A stretch of DNA of 64,000 nucleotides. Origin: Thermodesulfobacteriota bacterium. Its GTDB lineage: Bacteria; Desulfobacterota_D; UBA1144; Nemesobacterales; UBA2774. The first letter of the stretch is position 1; every line of letters starts with the position of its first letter. Of this stretch, positions 43,874-52,687 are shown piece by piece. The notes under the pieces are model-generated. The model saw only the letters and a program-made list of their open reading frames with translations, did no database searches and was not told where the DNA came from. The translations under genes were made by a program, and so were the position numbers. Location of the stretch: the NCBI GenBank assembly GCA_040754335.1, contig JBFMCV010000002.1:310001-374000 (forward strand), given 5' to 3'.

Positions 43874-45538
43874 ATGGGCACGGAAAAGCCGCTTGTATCC
43901 GTTATTGTACCTTTTCTGAATGCCGAGAGGTTTATACGGGAGACAATAGAGTCCGTATTTTCTCAAGCTTTCAAAGAATGGGAGCTATTGCTCGTTGACG
44001 ACGGCTCAAGTGACAGCAGTACTGAAATCGCTCTCAAATACGAAAAAGATAATCCTGGCAAGGTTCGTTATCTCGAACATGACAAGCATTTGAATCTCGG
44101 CCTCCCTTCGTCGCGTAATTTAGGTCTCAGAAACAGCAAGGGAAAATATATAGCGCTGCTCGATGCCGACGATGTGTGGTTTCCCGATAAACTGGAGGAA
44201 CAGGTAAACATACTGGAATCGGAACCAGAAGCGGCGATGGTATACGGCGTTTCCGAATACTGGTACAGCTGGCTGGGGGACACGCACGGTCAGCGAAGCG
44301 ACTACAGGACCGAGCCCGGCGTTAAGCCGAATGGCATGGTAAACCCGCCTGTATTATTGACGCTGGCATTGAAGTCTGAAGCGCCGACGCCATGTCCGTC
44401 CGATATACTGGTGCGCCGCAACATCCTGGAGGACGTAGGGGGTTTTGAGGAAAAGTTTTCCGGCATATACCAGTTATACGAAGATCAGGCGTTCTTGTCC
44501 AAAATTTACGTCCGGTATCCCGTGTATGTATCGGACCGCTGCTGGGACCGTTACCGCCAACACCCCGGTTCACTCGTTTCCGAAATAACGAAGTCCGGCA
44601 AAAAATACCGTGCGGGGTTGTTTTTTCTGGGATGGCTCGAACAATACCTGCTGGACCGCGGCATCGACGACGAAGGCCTCCGGGAAGCGCTGCGCAATAA
44701 GAAACTTAGATACGGAAATGCGGAATGGAGCATGAAACATCCGTTCCTGTCGAAGCTCAAGAGGGTCGGGGGAATCGTTCCGGAAGCATTGAACAAACTG
44801 GTCAGGAACACGCCCGGCTATTCGTTCCTTAAGCCCGTGAGACGCTTCGTCGTTACGAGACTGAAAAATAAGGAATACAATCCTCCCCCAGGATGGGTCC
44901 GCTTCGGCGACATGAGAAGGCTGAAACCATTCAGCGAGCGCTGGGGGAGGGACAGGGGCCTCCCGATCGACAGGCATTATATCGAAGGCTTCATAGGCTC
45001 GAATTCCGGTCTGATCAAGGGCCGCGTCCTTGAGTTCGGGGACGACAGGTATACGCAGAAGTTTCACAGCCCGGCCATATCGGCGAGAGACGTCATAAAT
45101 TTGAACAAAGAAGCAAACCCCGCAACGTCGATTGCAGCCGATATCGTGAATGCTCCCCAGATTCCTTCCGATACGTATGATTGCATAATATGCACGCAGA
45201 CCCTCCAGTTCATATATGACCATAAAAAAGCCGTCGAGGCTCTTTACAGAATACTGGCGCCCGGCGGTTTTCTCCTGGCTACTTTTCCCGGTATCAGTCC
45301 GACCAGCGGTACTACGTGGAGCAGATACTGGTGCTGGAACTTCACCGTGCTCTCGGCCGAGAATATGTTCAGGGAGTTTTTCCCGCCGGAGAACGTGGAA
45401 GTGAGGGCTTACGGCAACCTGATCTCTGCCGCCGGGTTCCTGTACGGGCTTTCAGCGGAAGAATTGACGGAAGAAGAGCTCGGCTATCACGACCCGAGAT
45501 ACGAAATCGTCGTCACTGTGAAAGCGGTCAAGCCATGA
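43874..45538 (+). CDS. Glycosyltransferase family 2 fused to a methyltransferase
   Basis: A 554-residue bifunctional protein. Residues about 1-240 are a GT2 (GT-A) domain, with VSVIVPFLNAERFI, VDDGSSDSS and the donor-binding DADDVWF. A basic linker region (about 270-345) follows. Residues about 350-554 look like a class I SAM-dependent methyltransferase domain: RVLEFGDDRY corresponds to motif I but lacks the usual glycine pair, YDCIICTQTLQFIYD matches motif IV, and RILAPGGFLLATFPG motif V. The enzyme may add a sugar and then methylate it, which could cap a growing chain. Its stop codon overlaps the next start (ATGA). Methyltransferase activity is uncertain because of the weak motif I. Confidence 0.8.
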   Translation: MGTEKPLVSVIVPFLNAERFIRETIESVFSQAFKEWELLLVDDGSSDSSTEIALKYEKDNPGKVRYLEHDKHLNLGLPSSRNLGLRNSKGKYIALLDADDVWFPDKLEEQVNILESEPEAAMVYGVSEYWYSWLGDTHGQRSDYRTEPGVKPNGMVNPPVLLTLALKSEAPTPCPSDILVRRNILEDVGGFEEKFSGIYQLYEDQAFLSKIYVRYPVYVSDRCWDRYRQHPGSLVSEITKSGKKYRAGLFFLGWLEQYLLDRGIDDEGLREALRNKKLRYGNAEWSMKHPFLSKLKRVGGIVPEALNKLVRNTPGYSFLKPVRRFVVTRLKNKEYNPPPGWVRFGDMRRLKPFSERWGRDRGLPIDRHYIEGFIGSNSGLIKGRVLEFGDDRYTQKFHSPAISARDVINLNKEANPATSIAADIVNAPQIPSDTYDCIICTQTLQFIYDHKKAVEALYRILAPGGFLLATFPGISPTSGTTWSRYWCWNFTVLSAENMFREFFPPENVEVRAYGNLISAAGFLYGLSAEELTEEELGYHDPRYEIVVTVKAVKP

Positions 45539-46539
45539 GCAGAGATTACAAAGTCAGCGTGGTAATAGCCACGTACAACCGCTCGGTGTCGGTGGAGAGG
45601 GTGCTCGACTCTTTATCGGATCAGACGTTTCCAGCCGAAGATTTTGAAGTTGTCGTATCGATAGACGGCTCTCGTGACGGAACCAGGGAAATGGTGGATA
45701 AGTACGAATCGGATTACGACCTTCGAGCGGTCTGGCACGCCAATTCGGGAAGAGCCTCCGCCTGCAACAGGGGTATACGAGATTCGCGCGGCGAAATAGT
45801 AATAATCCTGGACGACGATATGGAACCCTCGCGCGATTTGATCAGGGCTCATTACGCCGCCCATCAGCGCGGGGCCAAGCTCGGAGTGATCGGGGCCGTT
45901 CCGATTGCTGTAGACTCGGCTTCGACCCCGGTGATCAGATACGTCGGGGAGAAATTCAATTCTCATCTCAGGAAGCTCTCCATCCCCGGTTACAGGATAA
46001 GGATCAGGGATTTTTACAGCGGCAATTTTTCCATACGCAGGGAGGACATGCTAGAGCACGGCATGTATAACGAAGAGTTCACGATATACGGCAATGAAGA
46101 CGTCGAGCTCGCGTACCGGCTGCTAAAAGCAGGGATCGTTTTAGTTTACGATCCCGACGCGCTCTGCGTTCAGAACTACGAAAAAGGTTTCAAGGGCCTT
46201 GCTTATGATACGATCTCCAAAGGCAAGACGGCAGTACTGGTGGCCGGGCTTTACCCGGACGCATTCAAAGAGCTCAAGCTTACCGAGTATAACCTGACGG
46301 GATGGAAGTGGAGGGCGCTCCGCATGTTCCTGATCCGGTCGAGCATGCTGGTCCCTGCGACGACCGACGCCGTGATAATGATGATCGGACTATCCGAGAG
46401 GTTCGGCAGGAGAGTTCAGGAAAGACTCTACTCCCTCGGCCTCGACTACCTGTTTTGGCTCGGCGTATGGTCGGCGATCAGGAAGGACAAGAGCGGGGGC
46501 GGTCTTGATTGCAGGATCAAGTCATGGGGGAGATCCTGA
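45535..46539 (+). CDS. Glycosyltransferase family 2
   Basis: A 334-residue GT-A glycosyltransferase. VSVVIATYNRSVSVERVL opens the nucleotide-binding domain, IDGSRDGT follows, and the metal-binding DDDM (ILDDDMEPS) and the acceptor-loop E-D motif (YGNEDVELAYRL) are clear. A hydrophobic C-terminal stretch may associate it with the membrane. The ATG overlaps the stop codon of the preceding fusion gene by four bases, so the two are translationally coupled and likely act in sequence. Confidence 0.9.
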   Translation: MSRDYKVSVVIATYNRSVSVERVLDSLSDQTFPAEDFEVVVSIDGSRDGTREMVDKYESDYDLRAVWHANSGRASACNRGIRDSRGEIVIILDDDMEPSRDLIRAHYAAHQRGAKLGVIGAVPIAVDSASTPVIRYVGEKFNSHLRKLSIPGYRIRIRDFYSGNFSIRREDMLEHGMYNEEFTIYGNEDVELAYRLLKAGIVLVYDPDALCVQNYEKGFKGLAYDTISKGKTAVLVAGLYPDAFKELKLTEYNLTGWKWRALRMFLIRSSMLVPATTDAVIMMIGLSERFGRRVQERLYSLGLDYLFWLGVWSAIRKDKSGGGLDCRIKSWGRS

Positions 46540-46723
46540 ATACGCCCGTCGCGGGAACGTATCGCGCGGAATGTCCGGGAGCCGGGTTCGGGGCGGGGGC
46601 GCGATTGCCGGCTTTAAAGAAATATGACGTATATTTCGTTACTACGGCTGGACAAATATGACGGAGGAGGCGCCGGATATCGATTTCAACGGGTGAGCCT
46701 GAGGAGACGGCGGAGATAGAGAA

Positions 46724-47725
46724 ATGGACATGATCATCGGATGTATCGCCGATTATAGCGTCGACAATATCAAGAACTGGGTCGGCTCTATAAACGTTTC
46801 CGGCTTCACCGGAGAGAAAAGGGCCCTCTGCTACAACCTTTCCGAAGAAGTGATGAAGTATCTCCGTGACAACGGATTCCATTGCCACGAATGCCAGCTC
46901 AAAGAGAGCCACATTTTTGTCCGGAGGTTCTACGATCAGTGGAATATACTCAAGCGCCTCGACGCTTCCGACTATAGATTCATAATAGCGACTGACACGC
47001 GCGACGTGATCTTCCAGTCGAACCCGTCCGAGTGGCTCGAACGGAATCTGGGTGACAAGAGGATAATGGCCAGCTCCGAATGCATAAGGTTCGCCGACGA
47101 AGACTGGGGCAACAAGACTCTAAAGTCGTGCTACGGCCACCTGTACGACGACTTCTCCCGTAATATAGTTTATAATGCGGGCACGATCGCGGGGGAGTTC
47201 AAGGCGATGAGGGATTTCTTTCTGAACGTCTACCAATTCGGCCTCTCGGCGGAAGCGGCGGAATCCGACCAGCCGGCTTTAAACATACTGATAAATCTGG
47301 AGCATATTAAGCCGCTCGTTAAGTTCGCAAAGCAGGAAGACGGCTGGTGCACGCAGCTGGGCGCAGTCATGGACCCGAACACGATCGAGAGGTACAGGCC
47401 GAAATTGCTGGAGCCTTCTCCGAGAATAGACGATCGCGGGATAGTCTTCAATCTCAACGATATTCCGTTCGTTATCGTCCACCAGTACGACAGGATATCC
47501 GGGTTGTCTGACCTGATCGATAAACGATACGGAGGCGTGACGAGGAATCCGGTCGCCAAATCTGTGCGTTCCGGGGACGTTCAGGTGACGGGTGCCGGGA
47601 ACCCGGTATACAGGTTGGCGAAAAATTTATGCGGCCCGTTCTACAGATACGCCGAAAAGAAGAACTGGGAATCCGTATTAAAAGCCGGGAAGAGGATCAA
47701 GAGATTCTTGAGGGGGCGACAATGA
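46724..47725 (+). CDS. Unassigned glycosyltransferase-like protein (333 aa)
   Basis: A 333-residue soluble protein with no firm family. An ATDTRDVIFQSNP segment near residue 88 resembles a D-x-D donor-binding motif, VYNAGTIAG near 149 resembles the N-A-G acceptor loop of several GT-A families, and EDGWCTQLG and VIVHQYDRI appear later; His in VHQYDR could be a catalytic or metal ligand. The C-terminus is basic. Its position between two GT2 genes supports a role in the same glycan. It starts with ATG 46724 behind a GGAGA-like site. Function inferred from motifs and neighbours only. Confidence 0.6.
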   Translation: MDMIIGCIADYSVDNIKNWVGSINVSGFTGEKRALCYNLSEEVMKYLRDNGFHCHECQLKESHIFVRRFYDQWNILKRLDASDYRFIIATDTRDVIFQSNPSEWLERNLGDKRIMASSECIRFADEDWGNKTLKSCYGHLYDDFSRNIVYNAGTIAGEFKAMRDFFLNVYQFGLSAEAAESDQPALNILINLEHIKPLVKFAKQEDGWCTQLGAVMDPNTIERYRPKLLEPSPRIDDRGIVFNLNDIPFVIVHQYDRISGLSDLIDKRYGGVTRNPVAKSVRSGDVQVTGAGNPVYRLAKNLCGPFYRYAEKKNWESVLKAGKRIKRFLRGRQ

Positions 47726-47837
47726 ATTGATTCCCGATGCTCCGATTCAAACCGGAAAAGTACAAGAATACATGGAGCGACATTACTCGAAGAATTTCTC
47801 ATGAGGCCATGAACGTGTCCGGTATCAGGGGGTTATA

Positions 47838-48947
47838 ATGCCTAAAGTCACCGTGCTCATGACGGTTTATAACGGAGAGAAGTTCCTGAAAGAAGCGATC
47901 GACGCCGTCCTGAGCCAGACCTTCCGGGATTTTGAATTCTTGATAATTAACGACGGTTCGACGGACGGTTCCCGCGAGATAATAGAGTCTTACAAAGACC
48001 CCCGAATCAATCTGGTCGACAACGAGCGTAATATCGGGCTTACCGCGAGCCTAAACCGGGGCCTCAGGCTGGCAGGCGGCGAATACATAGCAAGGCAGGA
48101 CGCGGACGACGTCTCCCTGCCGGAGCGGCTGGAAAAACAAATATCGATCCTGGAAAGGGACCGGGAAACAACGCTCATCGGAAGCTGGTATCTTGAAATC
48201 GACGAGAGCGGGAATCCGTTACGGGAATATAAGCTTCCGTGCGAACCCCTTCAGATACGCTGGGATTCCATATTCTACTGTTCATTCAGCACGGTCGTAT
48301 TCCGCAGGGAGCGCGTTTTAAATAACGTCGGCTTCTACGACGAGTCGTTCAGGTATGCCCAGGACTGGGAGCTCTATTCGAAGATCGCAAGGACTCACAC
48401 GGTCGTGAACGTCGGAGAGTGTCTCGTTAAGTACAGGCTGCATTCCCGTTCGATGACGGATACCTACGGCTCCGTCGTTCAAAGCGAGATCGATAAAATA
48501 AGAGCAATGAACGTCGGCTATTACACCGGATCGGACACGTCGGGAAAAATTGAAGACTATTACCGGAAGGCGGGCAATATGCATTCCATGCTCTTCATGG
48601 ACGGGAAGAATTTGCGGTATGAAGACCTGGATGCTACCGCCGGAGAGATAGTCAGGCTGCATTCCGCGTTTTCGGCAAAGCACGGGCTGGGCAAAAAACA
48701 GTCAGGCGCGCACCTCGCGAAGATTTACCTGAAAATCGCAGGCGTCTATGCCTCGAGGCACGACATTTCGGGAACTGCTCGTTATATCGCGCGTGCCTGT
48801 GGTACCGACCGGACTATATTATTCAGTAATATAACTTTATCGATTATCTCAAAGTGCCTTGCCTCGAGATTCAAGTACCACGCCGGCTTTGTTTGGACGA
48901 AAGTGCCGGTAACTATCCGCAGCCGCATCAGAAAACGCCGGTTATGA
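47838..48947 (+). CDS. Glycosyltransferase family 2
   Basis: A 369-residue GT-A enzyme: KVTVLMTVYNGEKFLKEAID, INDGSTDGS, then RQDADDVSLPERLEKQI, which is the donor and metal site. The Q-D-W-E-L-Y motif (AQDWELYSK) matches the acceptor/catalytic loop. The C-terminal 130 residues are helical and basic and may bind the membrane or a lipid carrier. It is followed by 280 bases of AT-rich noncoding DNA that probably holds the promoter of the next gene. Confidence 0.9.
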   Translation: MPKVTVLMTVYNGEKFLKEAIDAVLSQTFRDFEFLIINDGSTDGSREIIESYKDPRINLVDNERNIGLTASLNRGLRLAGGEYIARQDADDVSLPERLEKQISILERDRETTLIGSWYLEIDESGNPLREYKLPCEPLQIRWDSIFYCSFSTVVFRRERVLNNVGFYDESFRYAQDWELYSKIARTHTVVNVGECLVKYRLHSRSMTDTYGSVVQSEIDKIRAMNVGYYTGSDTSGKIEDYYRKAGNMHSMLFMDGKNLRYEDLDATAGEIVRLHSAFSAKHGLGKKQSGAHLAKIYLKIAGVYASRHDISGTARYIARACGTDRTILFSNITLSIISKCLASRFKYHAGFVWTKVPVTIRSRIRKRRL

Positions 48948-49227
48948 AATGTCGGCGGGTTCTTCCGGCGAATGAGCGGCAGGTCGCTTTGCTTATCGAA
49001 ATAATCAACAAATCGTGAAATCGGTATGTATAATTATTATAATGATAATTGTATATGAATGTGTCGTATGTCATTATATGTAATAAATGCATAAAATATG
49101 TCATATATTCTTAACAATGCAATTAGCCTGCCGTTGTTTGTTCCCATGCTCCGTATGAGGAATCGCCGGCTTAATTCCCGCCGTATAACTGAGTAGAGGA
49201 GCTCGCCGCATAACGGCCGCAGAGAAC

Positions 49228-50856
49228 ATGCCATTATTTTATCCCGCCCGGCAACGAAGCGCAGAGAGCGCCGATCTCGGAATTTCAAGAGCCGATTGGC
49301 GTTTTTTACTGCCGAATCCTTTTCCCGGGAATACCATATGCCTGGTCGACGGAACTCTGGCAAGAACGGTTCAGCTGTTCAGCGAAACCACGCTATATCC
49401 GGGAAACGACGCCGGTCACAGCGATTATGACCTGGCGGTTTTGAAAAATCCCGATGACGCTGAGCTCGGATACGCCATCTCGATTCTGAAGCCCGGAGCT
49501 TGCTGCTACGTCGAATGGGACGTAGGCGTCTTTTTCTCCCCGAGCGCCATAACAAAGAAATTGGAAACCGCAGGATTCGAAAGCGTAGAGCATTACATGC
49601 CGAAGCCCAACCCCGATATAACGCCGCCCGGCATATGGATCCCTCTCGAATCATACGGAGCCGTTAATTTCTTGTTAAACAGCAACTACAAAGCCCAACC
49701 CGCATCGCGGCGCACCGGGAAGATGTTTCTCAACGCATTGTGGTCGCTGAGCCCCGCTGTATTCATAAAGTTCCCGTGGCTCATAAGCTCCGGACGCAGA
49801 AGGCTGACTGTTTGTTCGATTGCGAGTAAACCCGGCAAGAAAGACGGAGGAGATGTAAAGAATATATTTAAAAGCAGGCTCGCGGAAGTCATGCGGCTTT
49901 TGCCTGACGATAGCCGCGGCGATCGCTCCGCGGAGCTCAGTACAATGATTATAAGCGGCGGTATGCACAGACTGAACAAAGTCGTTCTGGTCGTTTTCAG
50001 CGGAGACTCGCCGAAGCCTTCGTTTATCGTAAAAATTCCCAGGACCGGGGATTCCGAATCCGCGCTCGTAGGCGAAGCAGGAACGCTCAGGGCCTTGACG
50101 GACGAGCACAAATTTACGAATGGAATACCGCGCGTCTTGTACAGCGATCATCGATTAGGATTTTTTTCCGTCGGCGAAACCTATATAGACGGCAGGTTCC
50201 TCGGGGAGGTCCGCGACGTAAACAAACTGCCGGGTTATGCTAAAAAGCTGACCGATTGGCTTATTGATTTGGCTAAAAAAACCGCTGCGCGTATGCCGGT
50301 GGATTGGAGAAACGCCCATATAAGCCCGTTAGCCGAAGTGCTTGACAGAGCCATGCCTGATCCTACGGATAGGAATATAGTCGATAAGGCCGTCGATACG
50401 ATCAAGAGCCTCGAGATACCGGCGTTCGTCTGCGAACACAGGGATTTCGCCCCGTGGAACATTCTACTCACGGCGGATGGACAATTCGGCGTACTCGACT
50501 GGGAATCATCCAGGATGGACGGAATTCCGGGTTTGGACCTGATTTATTTTCTAACCTATCTCTGTATTTACATCGAAGAAGCGTGGACGACGGAGAAGGC
50601 CCTTGAATGTTACAAGAAAATGCTGGACAGCGATACGTATCTGGGAAGAATGTGCCGAGACAGCTTTAACTCGTATGCAAACGAGGTCGGATTATCCCCG
50701 CAATCGTATAAGCCTCTGCGCATTATGACATGGGCCACGCACCTTGCCTCGGTATCCAGCCGTCTCGAGGACGAAAATCTGTATTACGGCGAAGCAAGCC
50801 ATGAAGCACGGAGCTTGTTTTTAAGACTGATCGAGTATGAAATGTCGGGCTCTTAA
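49228..50856 (+). CDS. Methyltransferase-like domain fused to aminoglycoside phosphotransferase-like kinase
   Basis: A 542-residue two-part protein. The N-terminal 200 residues have the RADWRFLLP opening and later CCYVEWDVGVFFSPSAI and FESVEHYMPKPNP, resembling a degenerate class I methyltransferase fold in which the SAM-binding glycine motif is not clear. The C-terminal part (about 215-542) is an APH/choline-kinase-like fold: lysine in PSFIVKIPR, catalytic loop VCEHRDFAPWNILL (Asp and Asn) and metal-binding VLDWE. The target may be a sugar, a lipid-linked sugar or a natural product rather than an antibiotic, given the glycan neighbours. The upstream 48948-49227 stretch is AT-rich and noncoding. 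Confidence 0.75.
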   Translation: MPLFYPARQRSAESADLGISRADWRFLLPNPFPGNTICLVDGTLARTVQLFSETTLYPGNDAGHSDYDLAVLKNPDDAELGYAISILKPGACCYVEWDVGVFFSPSAITKKLETAGFESVEHYMPKPNPDITPPGIWIPLESYGAVNFLLNSNYKAQPASRRTGKMFLNALWSLSPAVFIKFPWLISSGRRRLTVCSIASKPGKKDGGDVKNIFKSRLAEVMRLLPDDSRGDRSAELSTMIISGGMHRLNKVVLVVFSGDSPKPSFIVKIPRTGDSESALVGEAGTLRALTDEHKFTNGIPRVLYSDHRLGFFSVGETYIDGRFLGEVRDVNKLPGYAKKLTDWLIDLAKKTAARMPVDWRNAHISPLAEVLDRAMPDPTDRNIVDKAVDTIKSLEIPAFVCEHRDFAPWNILLTADGQFGVLDWESSRMDGIPGLDLIYFLTYLCIYIEEAWTTEKALECYKKMLDSDTYLGRMCRDSFNSYANEVGLSPQSYKPLRIMTWATHLASVSSRLEDENLYYGEASHEARSLFLRLIEYEMSGS

Positions 50857-51022
50857 TGTTGTCCTTTATGTATCGTTTCCTTTAAATTTTTCACCCTCTC
50901 ACGGCAATACAGATAAATCCCCCGTACCGATAAACCCTCTGGACTAGCGGGGATTAATTTGTTTTAATGTAATCTGTTGGGGGCGCATTGTTCGCCTATC
51001 GCAGAGAGAGGGGGATATCAGA

Positions 51023-51823
51023 ATGAGACGAGTGTTAATCGTGCCGATGATTATCATGCTCTGGGCCGCAGCTGCTCCGGCCCAGACGCCTGACGAGGCA
51101 AAGGCCGTAAAGGACATAAACCTGAGGTTCCAGGTGCTCCTCTACAGGCTCTACGAGCTTTCGAACATGAACCTGCCCAAGGGTACGAACGCCGCTAACG
51201 GCATGTGGAGGGACAAGGTCGCGGCCGACCCCAAGCTCGAGAACCTCTACAAATTCCCGATACAGGGGCTCACCGGGGACGCGGCCAAGCTCGCCGAGGT
51301 CTTCGGCGTGTTCTACGCAGGCACGTACAAGGCGTTCACCGATAACCCGAACATGGACGCCGCCTGGGCGGGCAAGGGCTCGATATACAGGATGGCGCTC
51401 GGGGAGGCGGGGGAGAAGGTCTACGGGATCAGCTTCAATATCCTGCAGTCAGGGGGAGGGGACGAGACCGAGAACAAGAAGTTCGCGACGGAAGCGAGGA
51501 ACTCCGCGAGGGCTCTGATAAGGTCGATAGACAAGCTCGGGCCCCTCAAGAGCGGCGCGTTCGCGAACAAGCGGATCGCGGTGGGGGCGTATAACGCCGC
51601 CAACCAGGCGTTGCAGAAGCTCGACCAGCTTTTCGCGGGTGACTACAGCGGGCCCGGAGGGCCTGGCGCCAGGGTGATGAGGCAGGTGTTCGCCGAGATA
51701 ACGACGATACCGACCGCGCTCGAAGGGCCGTGGCTCTCGCCCTCGTGGCAGCTCCAGTTCCAGTACGTGTGCCTCACGGGCTCGATAGTGATGGAGAAGG
51801 TCTCTCCGCCCGGGAAGAATTGA
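51023..51823 (+). CDS. Secreted hypothetical protein (266 aa)
   Basis: A 266-residue exported protein of no recognised family. The signal peptide MRRVLIVPMIIMLWAAAAPAQ has an AxA-type cleavage site near residue 21. The mature protein is mostly helical, with repeated Ala/Lys/Asn content and conserved-looking aromatic segments such as FGVFYAGTYKAF. No catalytic motif or membrane span follows. An AGAGAGAGGGGGA stretch gives a strong ribosome-binding site. Directly after its stop codon the frame enters a fragment of hicA. Confidence 0.65.
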   Translation: MRRVLIVPMIIMLWAAAAPAQTPDEAKAVKDINLRFQVLLYRLYELSNMNLPKGTNAANGMWRDKVAADPKLENLYKFPIQGLTGDAAKLAEVFGVFYAGTYKAFTDNPNMDAAWAGKGSIYRMALGEAGEKVYGISFNILQSGGGDETENKKFATEARNSARALIRSIDKLGPLKSGAFANKRIAVGAYNAANQALQKLDQLFAGDYSGPGGPGARVMRQVFAEITTIPTALEGPWLSPSWQLQFQYVCLTGSIVMEKVSPPGKN

Positions 51824-51833
51824 GAACTTCCGT

Positions 51834-51932
51834 CCGACCAGAAAAGGTATAGTTATTGTATCAGGTAATTTAGGTGACGAAGTCCCAAAAGGTACTTTAA
51901 GTGCTATTAAAAGACAGGCGGGATTGAAATAA
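51834..51932 (+). pseudogene. HicA toxin remnant (C-terminal part only)
   Basis: The last 30-odd codons of a HicA-type mRNA interferase are readable: GIVIVSGNLGDEVPKGTL and AIKRQAGLK before TAA 51930-51932. The catalytic N-terminal half with the G-S-H-x-x-F motif is missing, and no start codon is present; the upstream DNA belongs to the secreted-protein gene. The remnant keeps its one-base spacing to hicB. Confidence 0.7.
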
Positions 51933-51933
51933 A

Positions 51934-52158
51934 ATGGAGAAAACATATTTAGTGCTATTTGAAAAATCCAATACCGGATACGCGGCCCATGTGCCCGACC
52001 TTCCGACGATCCTGGTCACTGGAAAGACTTTGGAAGAGACTATGCAGCGTGCTATGGAAGCAATAGGAATATATAAAGAGGAAATGCAAGCCCTTGGGAT
52101 TTCGCTTCCTGAACCTGCTGTAATCGCGGATTACCTTACCTACAGGGAAGCATCGTAA
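51934..52158 (+). CDS. hicB: HicB-family antitoxin, orphan
   Basis: A 74-residue HicB-like protein: EKTYLVLFEKSNTGYAAHVPDLP and VTGKTLEETMQRAMEAIGI, then a short tail ending in EPAVIADYL. The partial RNase H-like HicB fold is intact, but a C-terminal DNA-binding domain is absent. In complete modules it binds and neutralises HicA. Here hicA is truncated immediately upstream, so the antitoxin is solitary and may be in decay or may have been kept to counter a related toxin elsewhere. Confidence 0.85.
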   Translation: MEKTYLVLFEKSNTGYAAHVPDLPTILVTGKTLEETMQRAMEAIGIYKEEMQALGISLPEPAVIADYLTYREAS

Positions 52159-52177
52159 TCCCCCATCAGCTGCAGCG

Positions 52178-52528
52178 CTACTTTTTTTCGGCCGGGGCCG
52201 AGGCGGACAGGCACGAGAAATATTCCTTCAATACCTGGTTCCTCTGCTGGGCGGGCACGCTGTCGGATTCCGTGACAAGCGCCGACGCCTTGAGTTTGAA
52301 TTCGTCGTTTATCACGCCGCCGTAGTCTTTGAGCGCCTCCGTGAGCTGTTTTGCGAGCTCGGGGTCGAGCCCCTGGCTTTGAGCGCAGCCTGCGGACGCG
52401 CTCTCGGCGTCCGGGACTTTCGCGAATTTGACCTCGTCTCCTTTAAAGAGACAGCCTGTCGCTAAGGACTGGCATGTCAAGACGAGCAAAAAAAGCATGG
52501 CGGGTCTTTTCAGGTCTTTGATTTTCAT
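52178..52528 (-). CDS. Small lipoprotein, family A member 1
   Basis: A 116-residue predicted lipoprotein: basic start MKIKDLKR, hydrophobic stretch and lipobox around ATGC. The mature domain (about 50-112) is helical, opening with CAQSQGLDPELAKQL and ending EYFSCLSAS, with a Cys at each end that could form a disulfide. It is clearly related to the product of 53603-53893. Function unknown. Confidence 0.7.
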   Translation of the reverse strand: MKIKDLKRPAMLFLLVLTCQSLATGCLFKGDEVKFAKVPDAESASAGCAQSQGLDPELAKQLTEALKDYGGVINDEFKLKASALVTESDSVPAQQRNQVLKEYFSCLSASAPAEKK

Positions 52529-52687
52529 AGTCCAATTCTACAGAAATCCCGGAAGTTGTAAAGGTCATATTATCTTGAGGCCGCATCAATCATTGGAGCT
52601 ATTCATATCTGAACCAACTAGGCTTTGTGAGTTAACCGGGCACCGTCGGTTTTGATCGGAACGGCGGTGCTAGGTGCCGACTGTCGA

